A stretch of 64,000 bases of DNA from an uncultured Cetobacterium sp. (GTDB taxonomy: Bacteria; Fusobacteriota; Fusobacteriia; Fusobacteriales; Fusobacteriaceae): positions 177,992 to 241,991 of the forward strand of contig CAKOHT010000002.1 in the NCBI GenBank assembly GCA_934085975.1, given 5' to 3'. The position numbers and the translations under genes are program-made. Below are positions 53,402 through 63,941 of this stretch, piece after piece (position 1 is the first letter of the stretch; every line of letters starts with the position of its first letter). The notes under the pieces were generated by a model, which was not told where the DNA came from, did no database searches, and saw only the letters and a list, made by a program, of their open reading frames with translations.

Positions 53402-54802
53402 CTATATCTCCTTGGAAAAAAGTTCTATTTTCTTGTTATGCCTTATTTTCATCTCTGCGATATATAATGCTGGATCTTTTGGATTGACTAGTCTCTCAAT
53501 TTGGTCAATAAACTCACTCTCTCTATGGATAATCTTACTTATCGCTCCACCACCAAGTCCCATAGTCTGCTGGTTTTCCTCTATCATCTCAATATTGAAT
53601 CTAGATTCAAATCCTGGAATAGAATATCCTACATTTTCTCCCCAATCTAAACTATTTTTTTGACGGTACATATAATAAGGTTCCATTCCTTTTCTTTTTA
53701 CAAGTTCATCTATTGCATTTTCGATTAATAATCTCTCAACTTCGGATTCTTCAAAATTTTCATGATATAAGGGAGAACCCTTCTTTTTAGCCAATACATG
53801 GACTGTTAAGTTTTCAATTTCATATTTTTCTACTTCCTTTAAAGTTTCCAATATATCTTCAACACTTTCACCAGGTAATCCCAATATCAAATCCATATTT
53901 AAAATAAAACCGATTTCTTTTATATCTCTATACACCTCATCAAAGTGTCCTCTATTGAAAGTTCTATTTAGCTCTTTTAAGGTTTGTTCCTTGAATGTTT
54001 GAGGATTTAAACTTACTCTATCTACACCGTACGCTTTAAGAATCTCCAATTTTTTTCTCGTTATAGCATCCTCTCTTCCAGCTTCAAAAGTAAATTCTTT
54101 TAAATTTGAAAGATCGATATTTTTATGAATTGCTTTTAATATTCTTTCAGTATCCTCTTCGCTTAAAATACTTGGTGTCCCACCACCTATATACAAAGAT
54201 TCATATTTATAACCTTTATTTTTTGAAAGTTCACCCACAAGTTCAATCTCTTCCAAAAGAGTTTCTACAAACTTCGGATAAAAACGTCCTAAACTACTAT
54301 TTATTTCGTAGGATGCAAAAGAACAATATCTACATTTAGATGGACAAAAAGGAATCCCTATATACATATTCATTGCATCTTTATTTAATAATCTCTCCTC
54401 TGTTTCAATTACTCTCATCAAAAGATCTATTTTATCAAAATTAGCAAGATACATATTATTTAAAAGTCTTTTTACTCGTTCTTTTGAAAATCCCATTTGG
54501 ATAAGTCTTCTTGTCATCTTAGTAGGTCTTACACCAATTAAACTCCCCCATGAATAGCTTTTATTAAAAGCTTTCAACAGTCCGCCTTTCAACATTATTA
54601 AATTTTGATCCTCTATTATGTGCTCTAAGTTTTCCTCTTCCATAATAGCTTTTTTTCCATCCATTTCAACTTCTACAACTATCTTATTCTGTTTATAACT
54701 TACTTTACCTTTTATATCTTTACCTACTTTTTCAGGTAACATAATTCTTACAAACTCCTCTAAACTTTTTTCGCTTAGAGGAAAGTTAGTAACTATTGAC
54801 AC
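53402..54802 (-). CDS. hemZ: Radical SAM coproporphyrinogen dehydrogenase-like protein HemZ
   Basis: A 466-residue radical SAM protein: an N-terminal domain of about 150 residues (LIGVRPTKMTRRLIQMG is typical of HemZ) then CPSKCRYCSF for the [4Fe-4S]/SAM centre and YIGGGTPS. HemZ acts, or is proposed to act, in oxygen-independent haem synthesis. No other haem genes are near, so relatives such as HutW/HemW-type haem proteins remain possible. Confidence 0.85.
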   Translation of the reverse strand: MSIVTNFPLSEKSLEEFVRIMLPEKVGKDIKGKVSYKQNKIVVEVEMDGKKAIMEEENLEHIIEDQNLIMLKGGLLKAFNKSYSWGSLIGVRPTKMTRRLIQMGFSKERVKRLLNNMYLANFDKIDLLMRVIETEERLLNKDAMNMYIGIPFCPSKCRYCSFASYEINSSLGRFYPKFVETLLEEIELVGELSKNKGYKYESLYIGGGTPSILSEEDTERILKAIHKNIDLSNLKEFTFEAGREDAITRKKLEILKAYGVDRVSLNPQTFKEQTLKELNRTFNRGHFDEVYRDIKEIGFILNMDLILGLPGESVEDILETLKEVEKYEIENLTVHVLAKKKGSPLYHENFEESEVERLLIENAIDELVKRKGMEPYYMYRQKNSLDWGENVGYSIPGFESRFNIEMIEENQQTMGLGGGAISKIIHRESEFIDQIERLVNPKDPALYIAEMKIRHNKKIELFSKEI

Positions 54803-54818
54803 TTAAATACACCACTTC

Positions 54819-55622
54819 CTATTTCATTAATAATAAAACTAAAACTCCAATTATGATTCTATATATTCCAAAAGCTACAAATGTTCTCTTTTTTATATAT
54901 CCCATAAACCAATTGATAACAACATATGCTACAACAAAAGAAACTATAGCTCCAACCATTAAAAGTTGCCACTCCAATGTTGTAAAATTAAGTCCATTTT
55001 TCACAAGTTTTAGCAACGTTGCACCCGCCATTGTTGGAATAGCTAAGAAGAAGGAATATTCTGCTGCTGCTGCCCTAGATACGCCTAAAAGCAATGCACC
55101 CACTATTGTTGCTCCTGAACGAGATGTTCCTGGAATCATAGCTAAACATTGAAAAAATCCAATTGTAAAAGCTAATTTATATGATATCTCTTTTATTGAA
55201 GTTATTTTCCCTTTTAATTTTCTTTTTTCAACTAGAATAAAAATAATACCATATAGAATCAACATACTTGCAACTATTGTTGTATTTCCCATAAAAAATT
55301 CAGATATATAGTTATCAGCTAATAATCCAATGACTCCTGCTGGTAAAACTCCAACAATTATCTTTGTCCATAAAGAAAATTTCTCTCTAAATTCTTCCTT
55401 TGTTTTCACAATAAGTGTCAAATCTTTCCAAAAGCAAACTACAACTGATAAAATAGTACCAAATTGTATAATTACTAAAAAATTATCCATAAAACTTTTA
55501 GATACAAGAGGAGAGTTTATAAATCTCTCCACCAATATCATATGTCCTGTACTACTTACAGGCACAAACTCTGTCATCCCTTCTACAATTCCCAGTATAA
55601 TAACTAGTAAAAATGGATTCAT
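54819..55622 (-). CDS. uppP: Undecaprenyl-diphosphate phosphatase
   Basis: A 267-residue UppP/BacA with the two active-site motifs EGMTEFVPVSSTGH (about 13-26) and PGTSRSGATIVG (about 163-174), and about eight membrane helices. It regenerates undecaprenyl phosphate for peptidoglycan and LPS assembly. Eleven bp downstream of hldD, also an envelope gene. Confidence 0.95.
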   Translation of the reverse strand: MNPFLLVIILGIVEGMTEFVPVSSTGHMILVERFINSPLVSKSFMDNFLVIIQFGTILSVVVCFWKDLTLIVKTKEEFREKFSLWTKIIVGVLPAGVIGLLADNYISEFFMGNTTIVASMLILYGIIFILVEKRKLKGKITSIKEISYKLAFTIGFFQCLAMIPGTSRSGATIVGALLLGVSRAAAAEYSFFLAIPTMAGATLLKLVKNGLNFTTLEWQLLMVGAIVSFVVAYVVINWFMGYIKKRTFVAFGIYRIIIGVLVLLLMK

Positions 55623-55633
55623 TTCATCTCCTC

Positions 55634-56629
55634 CTATAGGTAGCTATCCTCTTTTTTAAGGTACTTTACATAATCAGCTACTCCACTTTCTAAAGAATAT
55701 AACTCTTTAGTATATCCCGCTTCTCTCAATTTTCGCATAGATGCTTGTGTAAAATATTGATACTTTCCTCTTAAATCCTCTGGCATTGGAATAAACTCGA
55801 TCACTTGTTCTGTCTTTAATTCAAAGTTCCCACTAGCGTTTTTCATAGTTTCCATCGATAAATCATGGAAACTTCTGGCTTCACCTGTTCCTATGTTATA
55901 AATTCCCGATGGAACTTCGTTAAACATACAAAAATATAGCATATCAACAACATCTTTGATATAGACAAAATCTCTCAACTGCTCCCCATCTCTATAGCCC
56001 TCTTTGTGAGACTTAAATAATCTAACTCCACCATTTTCATTAAATTGATTAAACGTATGAAATACCATTGAAGCCATTCTTCCCTTGTGATACTCTTGTG
56101 GTCCATAGACATTAAAGAATTTAGCTCCTATCCACTGTCTTGGAGCCTTCTCCTGTTTGAATGCCCAATCATCAAAAAATTTTTTAGAATAGCCATATTT
56201 ATTTAATGGAATTAATTTTTTTAATTCCTTTGGAGTTCCCTCATCACAGTATCCTTGCTCTCCTCCACCGTAAGTTGCTGCAGAAGAGGCATAAACATAT
56301 ACAATATTTTTATCAGCACAGAACTCCCATAACTTTTTTGAATACTCATAGTTATTTTTCATCAATAGATCTCCATCTTTTTCTGTTGTTGCTGATATAG
56401 CTCCCATATGCAAAATTGCTGTAACCTTATTTGCATTTTCCTCATTTTCAAGCCATTTAAAAAGTTCATCTCTATCGCACCAATCAGCATAATCTCTCTT
56501 TCTTAAATTTAGCCATTTTTCTTCAGTTCTAAATTTATCCACCGCTAATATATCATTTATTCCCATCTCATTTAATTTCCAAATATAAGCACTACCTATA
56601 AATCCAGCCGCTCCTGTTACTATAATCAT
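55634..56629 (-). CDS. hldD: ADP-L-glycero-D-manno-heptose 6-epimerase
   Basis: A 331-residue extended SDR: TGAAGFIGS at the N-terminus, the family-specific LRKRDYADWCDRDE, and the catalytic YGYSKKFFDDW. It makes the L,D-heptose donor of the LPS inner core, which shows that the organism makes heptose-containing LPS. GmhB of the same pathway is at 62.1-62.7 kb. Its start overlaps the PHP gene stop by 4 bp. Confidence 0.94.
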   Translation of the reverse strand: MIIVTGAAGFIGSAYIWKLNEMGINDILAVDKFRTEEKWLNLRKRDYADWCDRDELFKWLENEENANKVTAILHMGAISATTEKDGDLLMKNNYEYSKKLWEFCADKNIVYVYASSAATYGGGEQGYCDEGTPKELKKLIPLNKYGYSKKFFDDWAFKQEKAPRQWIGAKFFNVYGPQEYHKGRMASMVFHTFNQFNENGGVRLFKSHKEGYRDGEQLRDFVYIKDVVDMLYFCMFNEVPSGIYNIGTGEARSFHDLSMETMKNASGNFELKTEQVIEFIPMPEDLRGKYQYFTQASMRKLREAGYTKELYSLESGVADYVKYLKKEDSYL

Positions 56630-57480
56630 AATTCCTCCTCACTTCTTTTTTCTAATAACTCCTTTATATCCTCTTCTAAAATAGAAACGTGTCCTACGTC
56701 TACTCCCACTCTATTGCTACCATGAAAATCAGAGCCGCCAACTTTTATTAGACCTTTTTCTACGGCTAATTTTCTGTAATATTTTGCTTCTTTTGGTGTA
56801 TATGAACTATATTCTACCTCTATTCCATCCAGCCCCGCTTCTAAAAGAATATCCAATATTTTTTCAGTTCTTTCTCGTGAATCACAAATTAAACTGGGAT
56901 GAGCTAATGCTGAAATTCCTCCACACTCTTTTATAAGCTTTATAATCTCAATGGGGTCTGAGCTCTCCTTTTCAACATACACTATTCCATTTCTTCCTAA
57001 ATATTGCTTAAAAGCCTCACTTTTTGAATAGACAAATCCTTTATTTATCATGACATTACATATATGAGCCCGACTTATGATAGTTCCCGTAGCTTCTTTT
57101 TCTACCTCCTCCATTGTTATTTTAAGTCCTAAACTATTTAATTTAGTGATAATTTTTTCATTTCTTTCTTTTCTAGCTATTTTTAATTCTGTTAGTTTGG
57201 ATATCAATTTTTTTGATTTATCATTTAGAAAATATCCTAAAATATGAATTTCATAACCTTGATAAGAACATGAGAACTCTATTCCAGGTATAAACTTTAA
57301 CCCCAACTCCTGAGCTATCTTCTTTCCTTCAGAGACACCCTCCATTGTATCATGGTCTGTTATAGCAATTCCTTTTAATCCAATATATTTAGCTCTCTTT
57401 AAAAGTTCTTCTACATTATATGTCCCATCTGAATATGTTGTATGAGTATGTAAATCGTATCTTTCACTTAAATCCGTCAT
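56626..57480 (-). CDS. PHP-domain phosphoesterase (RNase AM / nucleoside-bisphosphatase type)
   Basis: A 284-residue PHP protein: YDLHTHTTYSDGTYNVEELL, ITDHDTMEG, GIEFSCSYQGYEIHILGYF, SALAHPSLI and GGSDFHG supply the metal ligands. Members of this group dephosphorylate 3',5'-bisphosphonucleotides or trim 5' ends of RNA. The start at 57480 has GGAGGAG upstream; the frame continues to 57528 through the terminator hairpin, which is unlikely to be coding. Confidence 0.85.
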   Translation of the reverse strand: MTDLSERYDLHTHTTYSDGTYNVEELLKRAKYIGLKGIAITDHDTMEGVSEGKKIAQELGLKFIPGIEFSCSYQGYEIHILGYFLNDKSKKLISKLTELKIARKERNEKIITKLNSLGLKITMEEVEKEATGTIISRAHICNVMINKGFVYSKSEAFKQYLGRNGIVYVEKESSDPIEIIKLIKECGGISALAHPSLICDSRERTEKILDILLEAGLDGIEVEYSSYTPKEAKYYRKLAVEKGLIKVGGSDFHGSNRVGVDVGHVSILEEDIKELLEKRSEEEL

Positions 57481-57501
57481 AAACTCCTCCTTTAAGTAAA
57501 A

Positions 57502-57527
57502 TGGCACCTTTATCTCTAAAGGCGCCA
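57502..57527 (-). terminator. Terminator after the secA-lipoprotein pair
   Basis: Minus strand TGGCGCCTTTA / TAAAGGTGCCA (one G-U pair, 4-nt loop) followed by TTTT, 8 bp past the lipoprotein stop and just before the PHP ribosome site. Confidence 0.75.
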
Positions 57528-57534
57528 CAATTTT

Positions 57535-58272
57535 TTAGTCATCCCACTTTTCTAATTTTGAAAAATACTCTGAATAGGCAAGATATAAAGCCTTCGCGTT
57601 TATATTATTCTTCTCCAGTTTCGTTTTATCTGTTTTTTTATAAATATCATTTACTTGTATAACTCTGGGAGATACCTCTACAAAATACCATGCTTTCGAA
57701 TCAAAGAACTCTCCTCTTTTTATAAACTTATTTAAAAGTTTTCTAAATCTCTTTATCTCCTTTTCTGATAAATCATTTTTTTTGGAGAATGCAACTATCT
57801 CAGCCCACTCCTCTTTTGTTGCAACTTCATTAGCTATATGATTAGATGGATTAGCCATTCTAACATAAGATTGAGCTACCATAAATTTTGCTAACCCTGC
57901 AGGATCTTTAAAATTTTCATCTTTTAAATAATACTCTCTTGGAAGCTTTTTTACAGTCTTTTCTAAAATAGAATTAAACTGTTCTTGGTCTGCTTCCGTT
58001 ATCTCTCCCTTTGTTTTTAGTGAATCTAGGAATTTAACCTGTTTTTGGTCTAATTTTTGATTTCTAGCTAAATAGCTTATTGGTTGGTCTGCACCATACC
58101 AATCTTCTAACTCGGACTCTCCTATTATTACTGTACTAAATGTCTCTTCCCAATTTTTCATAGCTGTTGTATCAACTTTATACTTTTCTTGTAAATTTAC
58201 ATTATTTTTGTTTAGTGAACTACACGCTGTTAATACAGCTAGCATTGTAACTAGAACTATAGTTTTTTTCAT
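57535..58272 (-). CDS. Putative lipoprotein, unknown function
   Basis: A 245-residue protein with signal peptide and lipobox LTAC (Cys17). The rest is helical and charged (GESELEDWYGADQPISYLARNQKLDQKQVKFLD; SEKEIKRFRKLLNKFIKRGEF) with no recognised domain. It lies 9 bp after secA and shares its transcript. Confidence 0.75.
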   Translation of the reverse strand: MKKTIVLVTMLAVLTACSSLNKNNVNLQEKYKVDTTAMKNWEETFSTVIIGESELEDWYGADQPISYLARNQKLDQKQVKFLDSLKTKGEITEADQEQFNSILEKTVKKLPREYYLKDENFKDPAGLAKFMVAQSYVRMANPSNHIANEVATKEEWAEIVAFSKKNDLSEKEIKRFRKLLNKFIKRGEFFDSKAWYFVEVSPRVIQVNDIYKKTDKTKLEKNNINAKALYLAYSEYFSKLEKWDD

Positions 58273-58281
58273 TTTTCCTCC

Positions 58282-60903
58282 CTACACTCTTCCACAACAT
58301 TTTCCGTATATTTTTCCACTTCCACACTTACAAACTGAGTCAAAATCTAGTTCCTCTTCCACTCCTGGCTCCACAACTTCCTCTTCAGGATTTTTAACAA
58401 CAACTTTAAACATATATGATGTTGTTTCTGTTTTTATTGTTGATAACATTCTAGCATACATATCTCCAGATATAATTTTATACTCTACAAGCGGATCTTT
58501 TTGTCCATAAGATCTTAAATAAATCCCCTCTCTTAAAGCATCTAAAGCTTTTAAATGCTCTCTCCATCTAGCATCCACAACCTCAAACAGAACGTATTTC
58601 TCCACTTTTCTCATAATTTCAGGAGTTATTTCTTCTTCCTTTTTCTCATACTCTGCCTCTATATCTCTATATATCTTATCCACATACTCTTCTACCGTCA
58701 AAGCCTTGTATTCATCCATATCCGTTATTTCATATCCATACTTTTCAAGAAGAGCATCTTTAACTCCGACAATATCCCACTCCTCTTTAAATTCTCCTAC
58801 AAATTTTTCTACAACTATATCTGAAATACTTGATTTTAACATTCCTAAAATTGTTGCTTTTAAATCCTCTTTTTCCAGAGCTTCATTTCTACTTGCATAG
58901 ATAGCTTCTCTTTGTTTATTCATTACATCATCAAATTCAAGAAGATTTTTCCTAATTCCAAAGTTTCTTGATTCGACTTTCTTTTGAGCATTTTCAATAG
59001 CTTTATTTATCATTCTATGTTGGATAGATTCTCCTTCTGGTAATCCTAACTTCTCCATAACTCCTTGAATTCTTTCAGACCCAAACAATCTCATAAGGTC
59101 ATCTTCTAAGCATAGATAAAATTCAGACGCTCCAGAATCTCCTTGTCTTCCAGCTCTACCTCTCAACTGATTGTCAATTCTTCTAGATTCATGTCTTTCT
59201 GTACCTAAAATAAATAGTCCACCTGCCGCAATTACTTTCTGTTTTTCCTCTTCACACTCACTTTTATATTTATCTAAAATTACTGGATAATCTTCAGCAT
59301 CTCTGCTTCCTATCTCTGCAATAGCTCTAAACTCAGGATTTCCTCCTAACATGATGTCAGTTCCTCTACCTGCCATATTTGTAGCTATTGTTACTGCCTT
59401 GTATCTTCCAGCTTGTGCTACTATCTCTGCTTCTTTTGCGTGCAACTTAGCATTGAGCACATTATGTGGTATCCCTTTTTCTTTTAGTAATTCCGAAAGT
59501 TCCTCTGAACTTTTTATTGATACAGTACCTACTAAAATCGGCTGTCCTTTTGCATAAAGTTCCTCTATTCTTTTAATAATAGCATCTGTCTTCTCCTTTT
59601 TAGTTTTATAAACTAAATCTGGAAAATCAATTCTTTGCACAGGTTTATTTGTCGGTATTACAATTACTTCCAGCCCGTATGTATGCATAAATTCTGCGGC
59701 TTCCGTTTCAGCCGTTCCTGTCATACCTGCTAATTTATCGTACATTCTAAAATAATTTTGAAGTGTTATTGAAGCTAACGTCTGATTTTCCCCAGCAACA
59801 TTTACTCCCTCTTTTGCTTCAATAGCTTGGTGAAGTCCATCAGAATATCTTCTCCCTTCCATAGCTCTTCCTGTAAACTCATCTATGATAACTACTTCCC
59901 CTTCTCTGATTAAGTAGTCTCTATCTTTTATAAATAATTCTTTTGCTTTCAAAGCTTGATTTAGATAATGTGTCAACTCAACATGTTCTGGTGAATATAA
60001 ATTATCTATATTTAATAGCTGTTCTACTTTCTTAATTCCTTTATCTGTTAAAACTATATTTCTTGCTTTCTCATCTACCTCATAATCTCCCCATTTTTCA
60101 TCAGGAATATTCATCTCTTTTTTTGTTTTAACATCTTTTATCTTTTCTGTCTCAAAGCTTCTATCTAATCTAAAAGCTACCTGACAAAAAATAGAGTACC
60201 ATTTCGTTGTTTCTGAAGCTGCTCCTGATATAATTAGCGGTGTTCTGGCCTCATCAATCAATATTGAATCCACCTCATCAACTATACAAAAATTTAATTG
60301 TCTTTGAACTTTGTCTTCAACTTTATTAACCATATTATCTCTTAAATAGTCAAATCCAAATTCAGAGTTTGTACCATACGTTATATCAGCCTCATAAGCA
60401 GCTTTTCTTGCTGCATTTTCCATTCCATTTACAATTACTCCCGAAGTTAACCCTAAAAAGTCATAAACTCTTCCCATTAACTCTCTATCTCTTTGAGCAA
60501 GATAATCATTGACAGTTATAACATGAACTCCCTTTCCACTTAAAGCATTTAAGTAAACTGGAGCTGTTGCAACCAATGTTTTTCCTTCCCCCGTTTTCAT
60601 CTCTGTTATTTTTCCTTCATGAAGTACGATTCCACCAATTAATTGTACATCATAATGTCTCATTCCATGAACTCTCTTCGATGCTTCTCTCACAACTGCA
60701 AAAGCCTCGACTAGAATATCGTCTAACGTTTCCCCTTTTTCTAATCTTTGTCTAAATTCATAAGTTTTACCTTTTAATTCATCATCTGAAAGTTTTTCAA
60801 TTTCTGGTTCTAATGAATTTATCATTGTTACTAATTTCTTGATTCTTTTGACTTCTCTGTCGTTTCTTGTACCGAAAATCTTCTTTAATAAATCTCCTAA
60901 CAT
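58282..60903 (-). CDS. secA: Preprotein translocase ATPase SecA
   Basis: An 873-residue SecA: Walker [28 protein letters not shown], helicase motifs ([21 protein letters not shown]) and a C-terminal SEC-C zinc motif [14 protein letters not shown]. It drives protein export through SecYEG. First gene of a leftward run, with a strong promoter. Confidence 0.97.
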   Translation of the reverse strand: MLGDLLKKIFGTRNDREVKRIKKLVTMINSLEPEIEKLSDDELKGKTYEFRQRLEKGETLDDILVEAFAVVREASKRVHGMRHYDVQLIGGIVLHEGKITEMKTGEGKTLVATAPVYLNALSGKGVHVITVNDYLAQRDRELMGRVYDFLGLTSGVIVNGMENAARKAAYEADITYGTNSEFGFDYLRDNMVNKVEDKVQRQLNFCIVDEVDSILIDEARTPLIISGAASETTKWYSIFCQVAFRLDRSFETEKIKDVKTKKEMNIPDEKWGDYEVDEKARNIVLTDKGIKKVEQLLNIDNLYSPEHVELTHYLNQALKAKELFIKDRDYLIREGEVVIIDEFTGRAMEGRRYSDGLHQAIEAKEGVNVAGENQTLASITLQNYFRMYDKLAGMTGTAETEAAEFMHTYGLEVIVIPTNKPVQRIDFPDLVYKTKKEKTDAIIKRIEELYAKGQPILVGTVSIKSSEELSELLKEKGIPHNVLNAKLHAKEAEIVAQAGRYKAVTIATNMAGRGTDIMLGGNPEFRAIAEIGSRDAEDYPVILDKYKSECEEEKQKVIAAGGLFILGTERHESRRIDNQLRGRAGRQGDSGASEFYLCLEDDLMRLFGSERIQGVMEKLGLPEGESIQHRMINKAIENAQKKVESRNFGIRKNLLEFDDVMNKQREAIYASRNEALEKEDLKATILGMLKSSISDIVVEKFVGEFKEEWDIVGVKDALLEKYGYEITDMDEYKALTVEEYVDKIYRDIEAEYEKKEEEITPEIMRKVEKYVLFEVVDARWREHLKALDALREGIYLRSYGQKDPLVEYKIISGDMYARMLSTIKTETTSYMFKVVVKNPEEEVVEPGVEEELDFDSVCKCGSGKIYGKCCGRV

Positions 60904-60947
60904 TCTTAACGTCCTTCCTAGCTTTATTGTGTTATTTGTTATTCAAT

Positions 60948-60976
60948 ATATTACCATAATTAGATTTATTAGTCAA
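60948..60976 (-). promoter_or_regulatory. Promoter of secA
   Basis: Minus strand TTGACT (60971-60976), 17 bp, TG-G-TAATAT (-10 at 60948-60953, extended by TG); start near 60941, leader about 38 nt. Confidence 0.75.
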
Positions 60977-61091
60977 TTTATAGCCCATATCTATATAATT
61001 TTGACTTATGATTCAAAAAAAGCTGTTAATTTATATAATTTTATGTTATATTGTAATTAAAGTAACAATATATTTTAGGAGGTTTTTTGTT

Positions 61092-62120
61092 TTGAATATA
61101 TTTAATTCTGCTAAAAAGATTATTCCTGGGCTACTACTTTGTATTTTTATTGCACAACTCGGAGTTTTTCTTGGGAAATTTATCCCAAGTATTGGTGGAG
61201 CACCACTTGCTATTTTTTTGGGACTTATAGCTGGAAATACTTTTGCTAAATCAACTATTTTTGCTCCTGGTTCTAAATTTTCAGAAAGTGATTTACTTTC
61301 ATATTCAATTGTTTTATTGGGGGGTACTTTAAGCATTAATACTATTTTACAGTTAGGATTTTCTGGTATCGCTTTCATTCTCCTACAAATGACTTTAACT
61401 ATTATTTTAACTATGTTTATTGGTAAAAAATTGGGATTCTCCAAACATTTTAGAGCTCTTATGGCAAGTGGAAACGCAGTTTGTGGTTCTTCTGCAATTG
61501 GTGCTACTTCTCCTGTTATAAATGCCGAAGATAATGATAAAGGAATATCTATTACAATCGTTAACTTAACAGGAACTTTGCTTATGTTTATGCTAATCCC
61601 AATAGCTAACTATCTATATAGTTTTGAGACTTTACAAACTTCAGCACTTATCGGTGGAATTTTACAATCTGTTGGGCAAGTTATTGCTACTGGAAGCATG
61701 ATTAATCATAATATTCTTGAAATGGCAACTATTTTTAAAATCGTAAGAATCGTGTTTCTCGTTGTTGTTGTGCTTTGGCTCTCTAAAAAATTTAATAATA
61801 AAACTCTAGAAACAGATACTGAATTTTCTTTAGAAAATGAAGCATATAGTAAAAAGAAAAATAAAATAGCTATTCCTTGGTATATTACAGGTTTTTTTAT
61901 TCTTTGTATACTATTTAGTTTTGGATTAATTCCTAGCGAGGTATCAAAAATATTTAAAGCGATTTCATCTAAATTTGAAATTGTTGCCCTTGCCGGTATT
62001 GGTATGAGAGTAAATATCAGTGAACTTATCAAGCAAGGTCCAAAAGCGTCGCTCTATGGACTATTGGTAGGAATAAGTCAAATTTTTATAGCTATTATTT
62101 TAATAAAAATTTTTGTATAA
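61092..62120 (+). CDS. YeiH/UPF0324-family membrane protein (putative sulfate exporter)
   Basis: A 342-residue protein with about ten membrane helices and the family block SGNAVCGSSAIGATSPVINA. The start is taken as TTG at 61092: AGGAGG lies 9 bases upstream, whereas the frame upstream has no ribosome site. The family is annotated as sulfate/sulfite-related exporters on weak evidence. Confidence 0.8.
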   Translation: MNIFNSAKKIIPGLLLCIFIAQLGVFLGKFIPSIGGAPLAIFLGLIAGNTFAKSTIFAPGSKFSESDLLSYSIVLLGGTLSINTILQLGFSGIAFILLQMTLTIILTMFIGKKLGFSKHFRALMASGNAVCGSSAIGATSPVINAEDNDKGISITIVNLTGTLLMFMLIPIANYLYSFETLQTSALIGGILQSVGQVIATGSMINHNILEMATIFKIVRIVFLVVVVLWLSKKFNNKTLETDTEFSLENEAYSKKKNKIAIPWYITGFFILCILFSFGLIPSEVSKIFKAISSKFEIVALAGIGMRVNISELIKQGPKASLYGLLVGISQIFIAIILIKIFV

Positions 62121-62145
62121 AAAACTGGATTACCTCCAGTTTTTA
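62120..62145. terminator. Bidirectional terminator between YeiH gene and gmhB
   Basis: AAAACTGGA / TCCAGTTTT stem with a 5-nt loop and T-rich flank; it overlaps the end of gmhB. Confidence 0.8.
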
Positions 62146-62690
62146 TTTTTTAATATATTAGCAATGTCTAGAAGATCTTTTCCTATTGGATATTCCCCTT
62201 TGATTTCCTCTTCTATTTTTTTACCATAACCAGTTAGAACTAAAATTGACTTCAATCCCGCTTTTTTCCCAGCTTCCAAATCCCCTTTTTTATCCCCAAT
62301 CATGAAAGAATTTTCTATGTCCACATCATATTTCTCTATTCCTCTCAACAACATTCCCGGATTAGGCTTTCTACAATCACAATCAACCTTATATTTTCCA
62401 ACTCCTTTTTCTGGATGATGAGGACAGTAAAAACACTCTAAAATATCTATTCCAAATTCTTTTAACTTTTCAGTCATTTGATTATTTAAAATTTTCAAAT
62501 CCTCTTCAGTGTAATAGCCACGACCAATACCAGATTGATTAGTTACAACAATAAATTCATATCCTAAATCTCTTAACTCCTTTAAACCTTCTATCGCATT
62601 TTTCTCAAATTCAAAATCTTTCCATTTATATAAATATGATTTCTCTACATTTATCGTTCCATCTCTGTCTAAAAATATAATTTTTTTCAT
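62130..62690 (-). CDS. gmhB: D-glycero-beta-D-manno-heptose-1,7-bisphosphate 7-phosphatase
   Basis: A 186-residue HAD phosphatase: DRDGTIN motif with the catalytic Asp pair, TNQSGIGRG, the zinc loop CFYCPHHPEKG...CDCRKPNPGM and GDKKGDLEAGKKAG. It makes heptose-1-phosphate for LPS core with HldE, upstream of HldD. Histidinol phosphatase is a distant alternative. Confidence 0.92.
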   Translation of the reverse strand: MKKIIFLDRDGTINVEKSYLYKWKDFEFEKNAIEGLKELRDLGYEFIVVTNQSGIGRGYYTEEDLKILNNQMTEKLKEFGIDILECFYCPHHPEKGVGKYKVDCDCRKPNPGMLLRGIEKYDVDIENSFMIGDKKGDLEAGKKAGLKSILVLTGYGKKIEEEIKGEYPIGKDLLDIANILKNKNWR

Positions 62691-62796
62691 AGGCTCTCCC
62701 TTTTCTTTTTTACATATTATATCACTCTTATAAAGGATTTTTTAGTTTATTCAGAATATAATTTATATTGTATAAAAAATAATTGGGAGGAATTTT

Positions 62797-63195
62797 ATGA
62801 ATTTAAAAGATATTATTGCTTTTATAGGTTTATTAGCTTTTATTTCAGCAATTTTAACAGTTACTGTTTTCATTCTTAACTATAAATATAAGGTATTTTT
62901 AAACAAAATTCTTGATGGTAAATTAACTCATCTTCAATTACACAAAATATTAGGTATAACAACTATTATCTTAGGAACAATACATGGCTTAGGAATGCTC
63001 TCTGCATTTCCTTCAGTTTTAAAGAAATATACCGGTCTTAGCGGTATTCTTCTTTTAAGTTTATTTTGGATTCTAGGAACACTTCCTTTTATCGTAAAAA
63101 AAGTTCCCGTAAAATGTAAAAAAAAGGTACTTATAGCACATAAAATTTTAGGTGGTGTTATATTTGTGTTTATTGTTATTCATATATCAATTTAG
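62797..63195 (+). CDS. Four-helix membrane protein with paired histidines, cytochrome b-like
   Basis: A 132-residue protein with four membrane helices. Histidines near membrane ends recur in pairs: LTHLQLHKILG and GTIHGLG in the first half, IAHKILGG and VIHISI in the second. That layout resembles small cytochrome b561 or ferric-reductase-type haem proteins, but no family could be fixed. GGGAGG precedes the ATG. It is 9 bp upstream of a TauE/SafE permease, suggesting a joint role. Confidence 0.6.
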   Translation: MNLKDIIAFIGLLAFISAILTVTVFILNYKYKVFLNKILDGKLTHLQLHKILGITTIILGTIHGLGMLSAFPSVLKKYTGLSGILLLSLFWILGTLPFIVKKVPVKCKKKVLIAHKILGGVIFVFIVIHISI

Positions 63196-63204
63196 GGGGT
63201 AAAA

Positions 63205-63915
63205 ATGGATACTTTGGAGATTTTACTTATGCTTGCTGTTGGAATTGGAATAGGATTTAGTTTAATGGGAATGTCCACATCAGTTCTTTTTTCCCCTATA
63301 ATAGTTTCAATATATGGTTCTAGATTAGGAAATGGAATAATGTTCATTCCATTCTTAATTGCAGATTTTTATGTCTCTTATCTATATAGAAAAAACTTTG
63401 ATAAAAAGATTGTTTTGAAACTTTTACCTTTTTCTGTAACAGGAATGATTGTTGCATCTATTTTTGCAAATAGTATATCAGAAGAAATTTTTAGAAAAAT
63501 TATTGCAATTATTATAGTCTTTGCCAGTATTTTATTCTTTCTTAAAAAGTATGAGGATAAACTCAGTAAACTTTCGTGGTTATTTGGGGTTTTCGGTGGT
63601 GCTTCCTCTTATTTAGCCAATGTCTCCGGACCTATATTCAATGTGTACCTACTTAGCTATAAGCAGGGAGAAACAGATTTTATAGGCACAAGAGCAATAT
63701 TTTTCACTACCCTTAATATATTCAAATTTTTCATGTATCTGTTCATATTTAAAAATATCAATACATTTACTTTAATTAGAGGGTCCATTGCAATTCCCAC
63801 AATTTTTTTAGGAGTATTTCTGGCCAAACAACTTTTAAAAAGAATGGACCAAAAAATATTTAGTTTAATAATTGTTTTATTGGGGCTTATAGTAGCAATA
63901 AAAATGCTACTATAG
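63205..63915 (+). CDS. TauE/SafE-family sulfite/anion exporter
   Basis: A 236-residue permease with about eight membrane helices and the family repeats (LMLAVGIGIGFSLMGMSTSVLFSPIIV; LFGVFGGASSYLANVSGPIFNVYLLS). Relatives export sulfite or organosulfonates. AGGGGGT precedes the ATG, and the spacing of 9 bp joins it to the upstream membrane protein. Confidence 0.82.
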   Translation: MDTLEILLMLAVGIGIGFSLMGMSTSVLFSPIIVSIYGSRLGNGIMFIPFLIADFYVSYLYRKNFDKKIVLKLLPFSVTGMIVASIFANSISEEIFRKIIAIIIVFASILFFLKKYEDKLSKLSWLFGVFGGASSYLANVSGPIFNVYLLSYKQGETDFIGTRAIFFTTLNIFKFFMYLFIFKNINTFTLIRGSIAIPTIFLGVFLAKQLLKRMDQKIFSLIIVLLGLIVAIKMLL

Positions 63916-63924
63916 GCATTTTTT
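63901..63924 (+). terminator. Terminator overlapping the TauE/SafE stop
   Basis: AAAATGC / GCATTTT stem around the stop codon followed by a run of T. The stem is short, but the T-run of ten is good. Confidence 0.65.
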
Positions 63925-63941
63925 TTACAAAAAATAAAAAA

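Noticed and set aside
57481..57528. Extra 16 residues at the start of the PHP protein
   Set aside because: They would be encoded in a terminator hairpin; GGAGGAG is placed for the ATG at 57480.
61008..61091. ATG start at 61008 for the YeiH-type gene
   Set aside because: No ribosome site there; AGGAGG precedes the TTG at 61092, which also begins the family-length protein.
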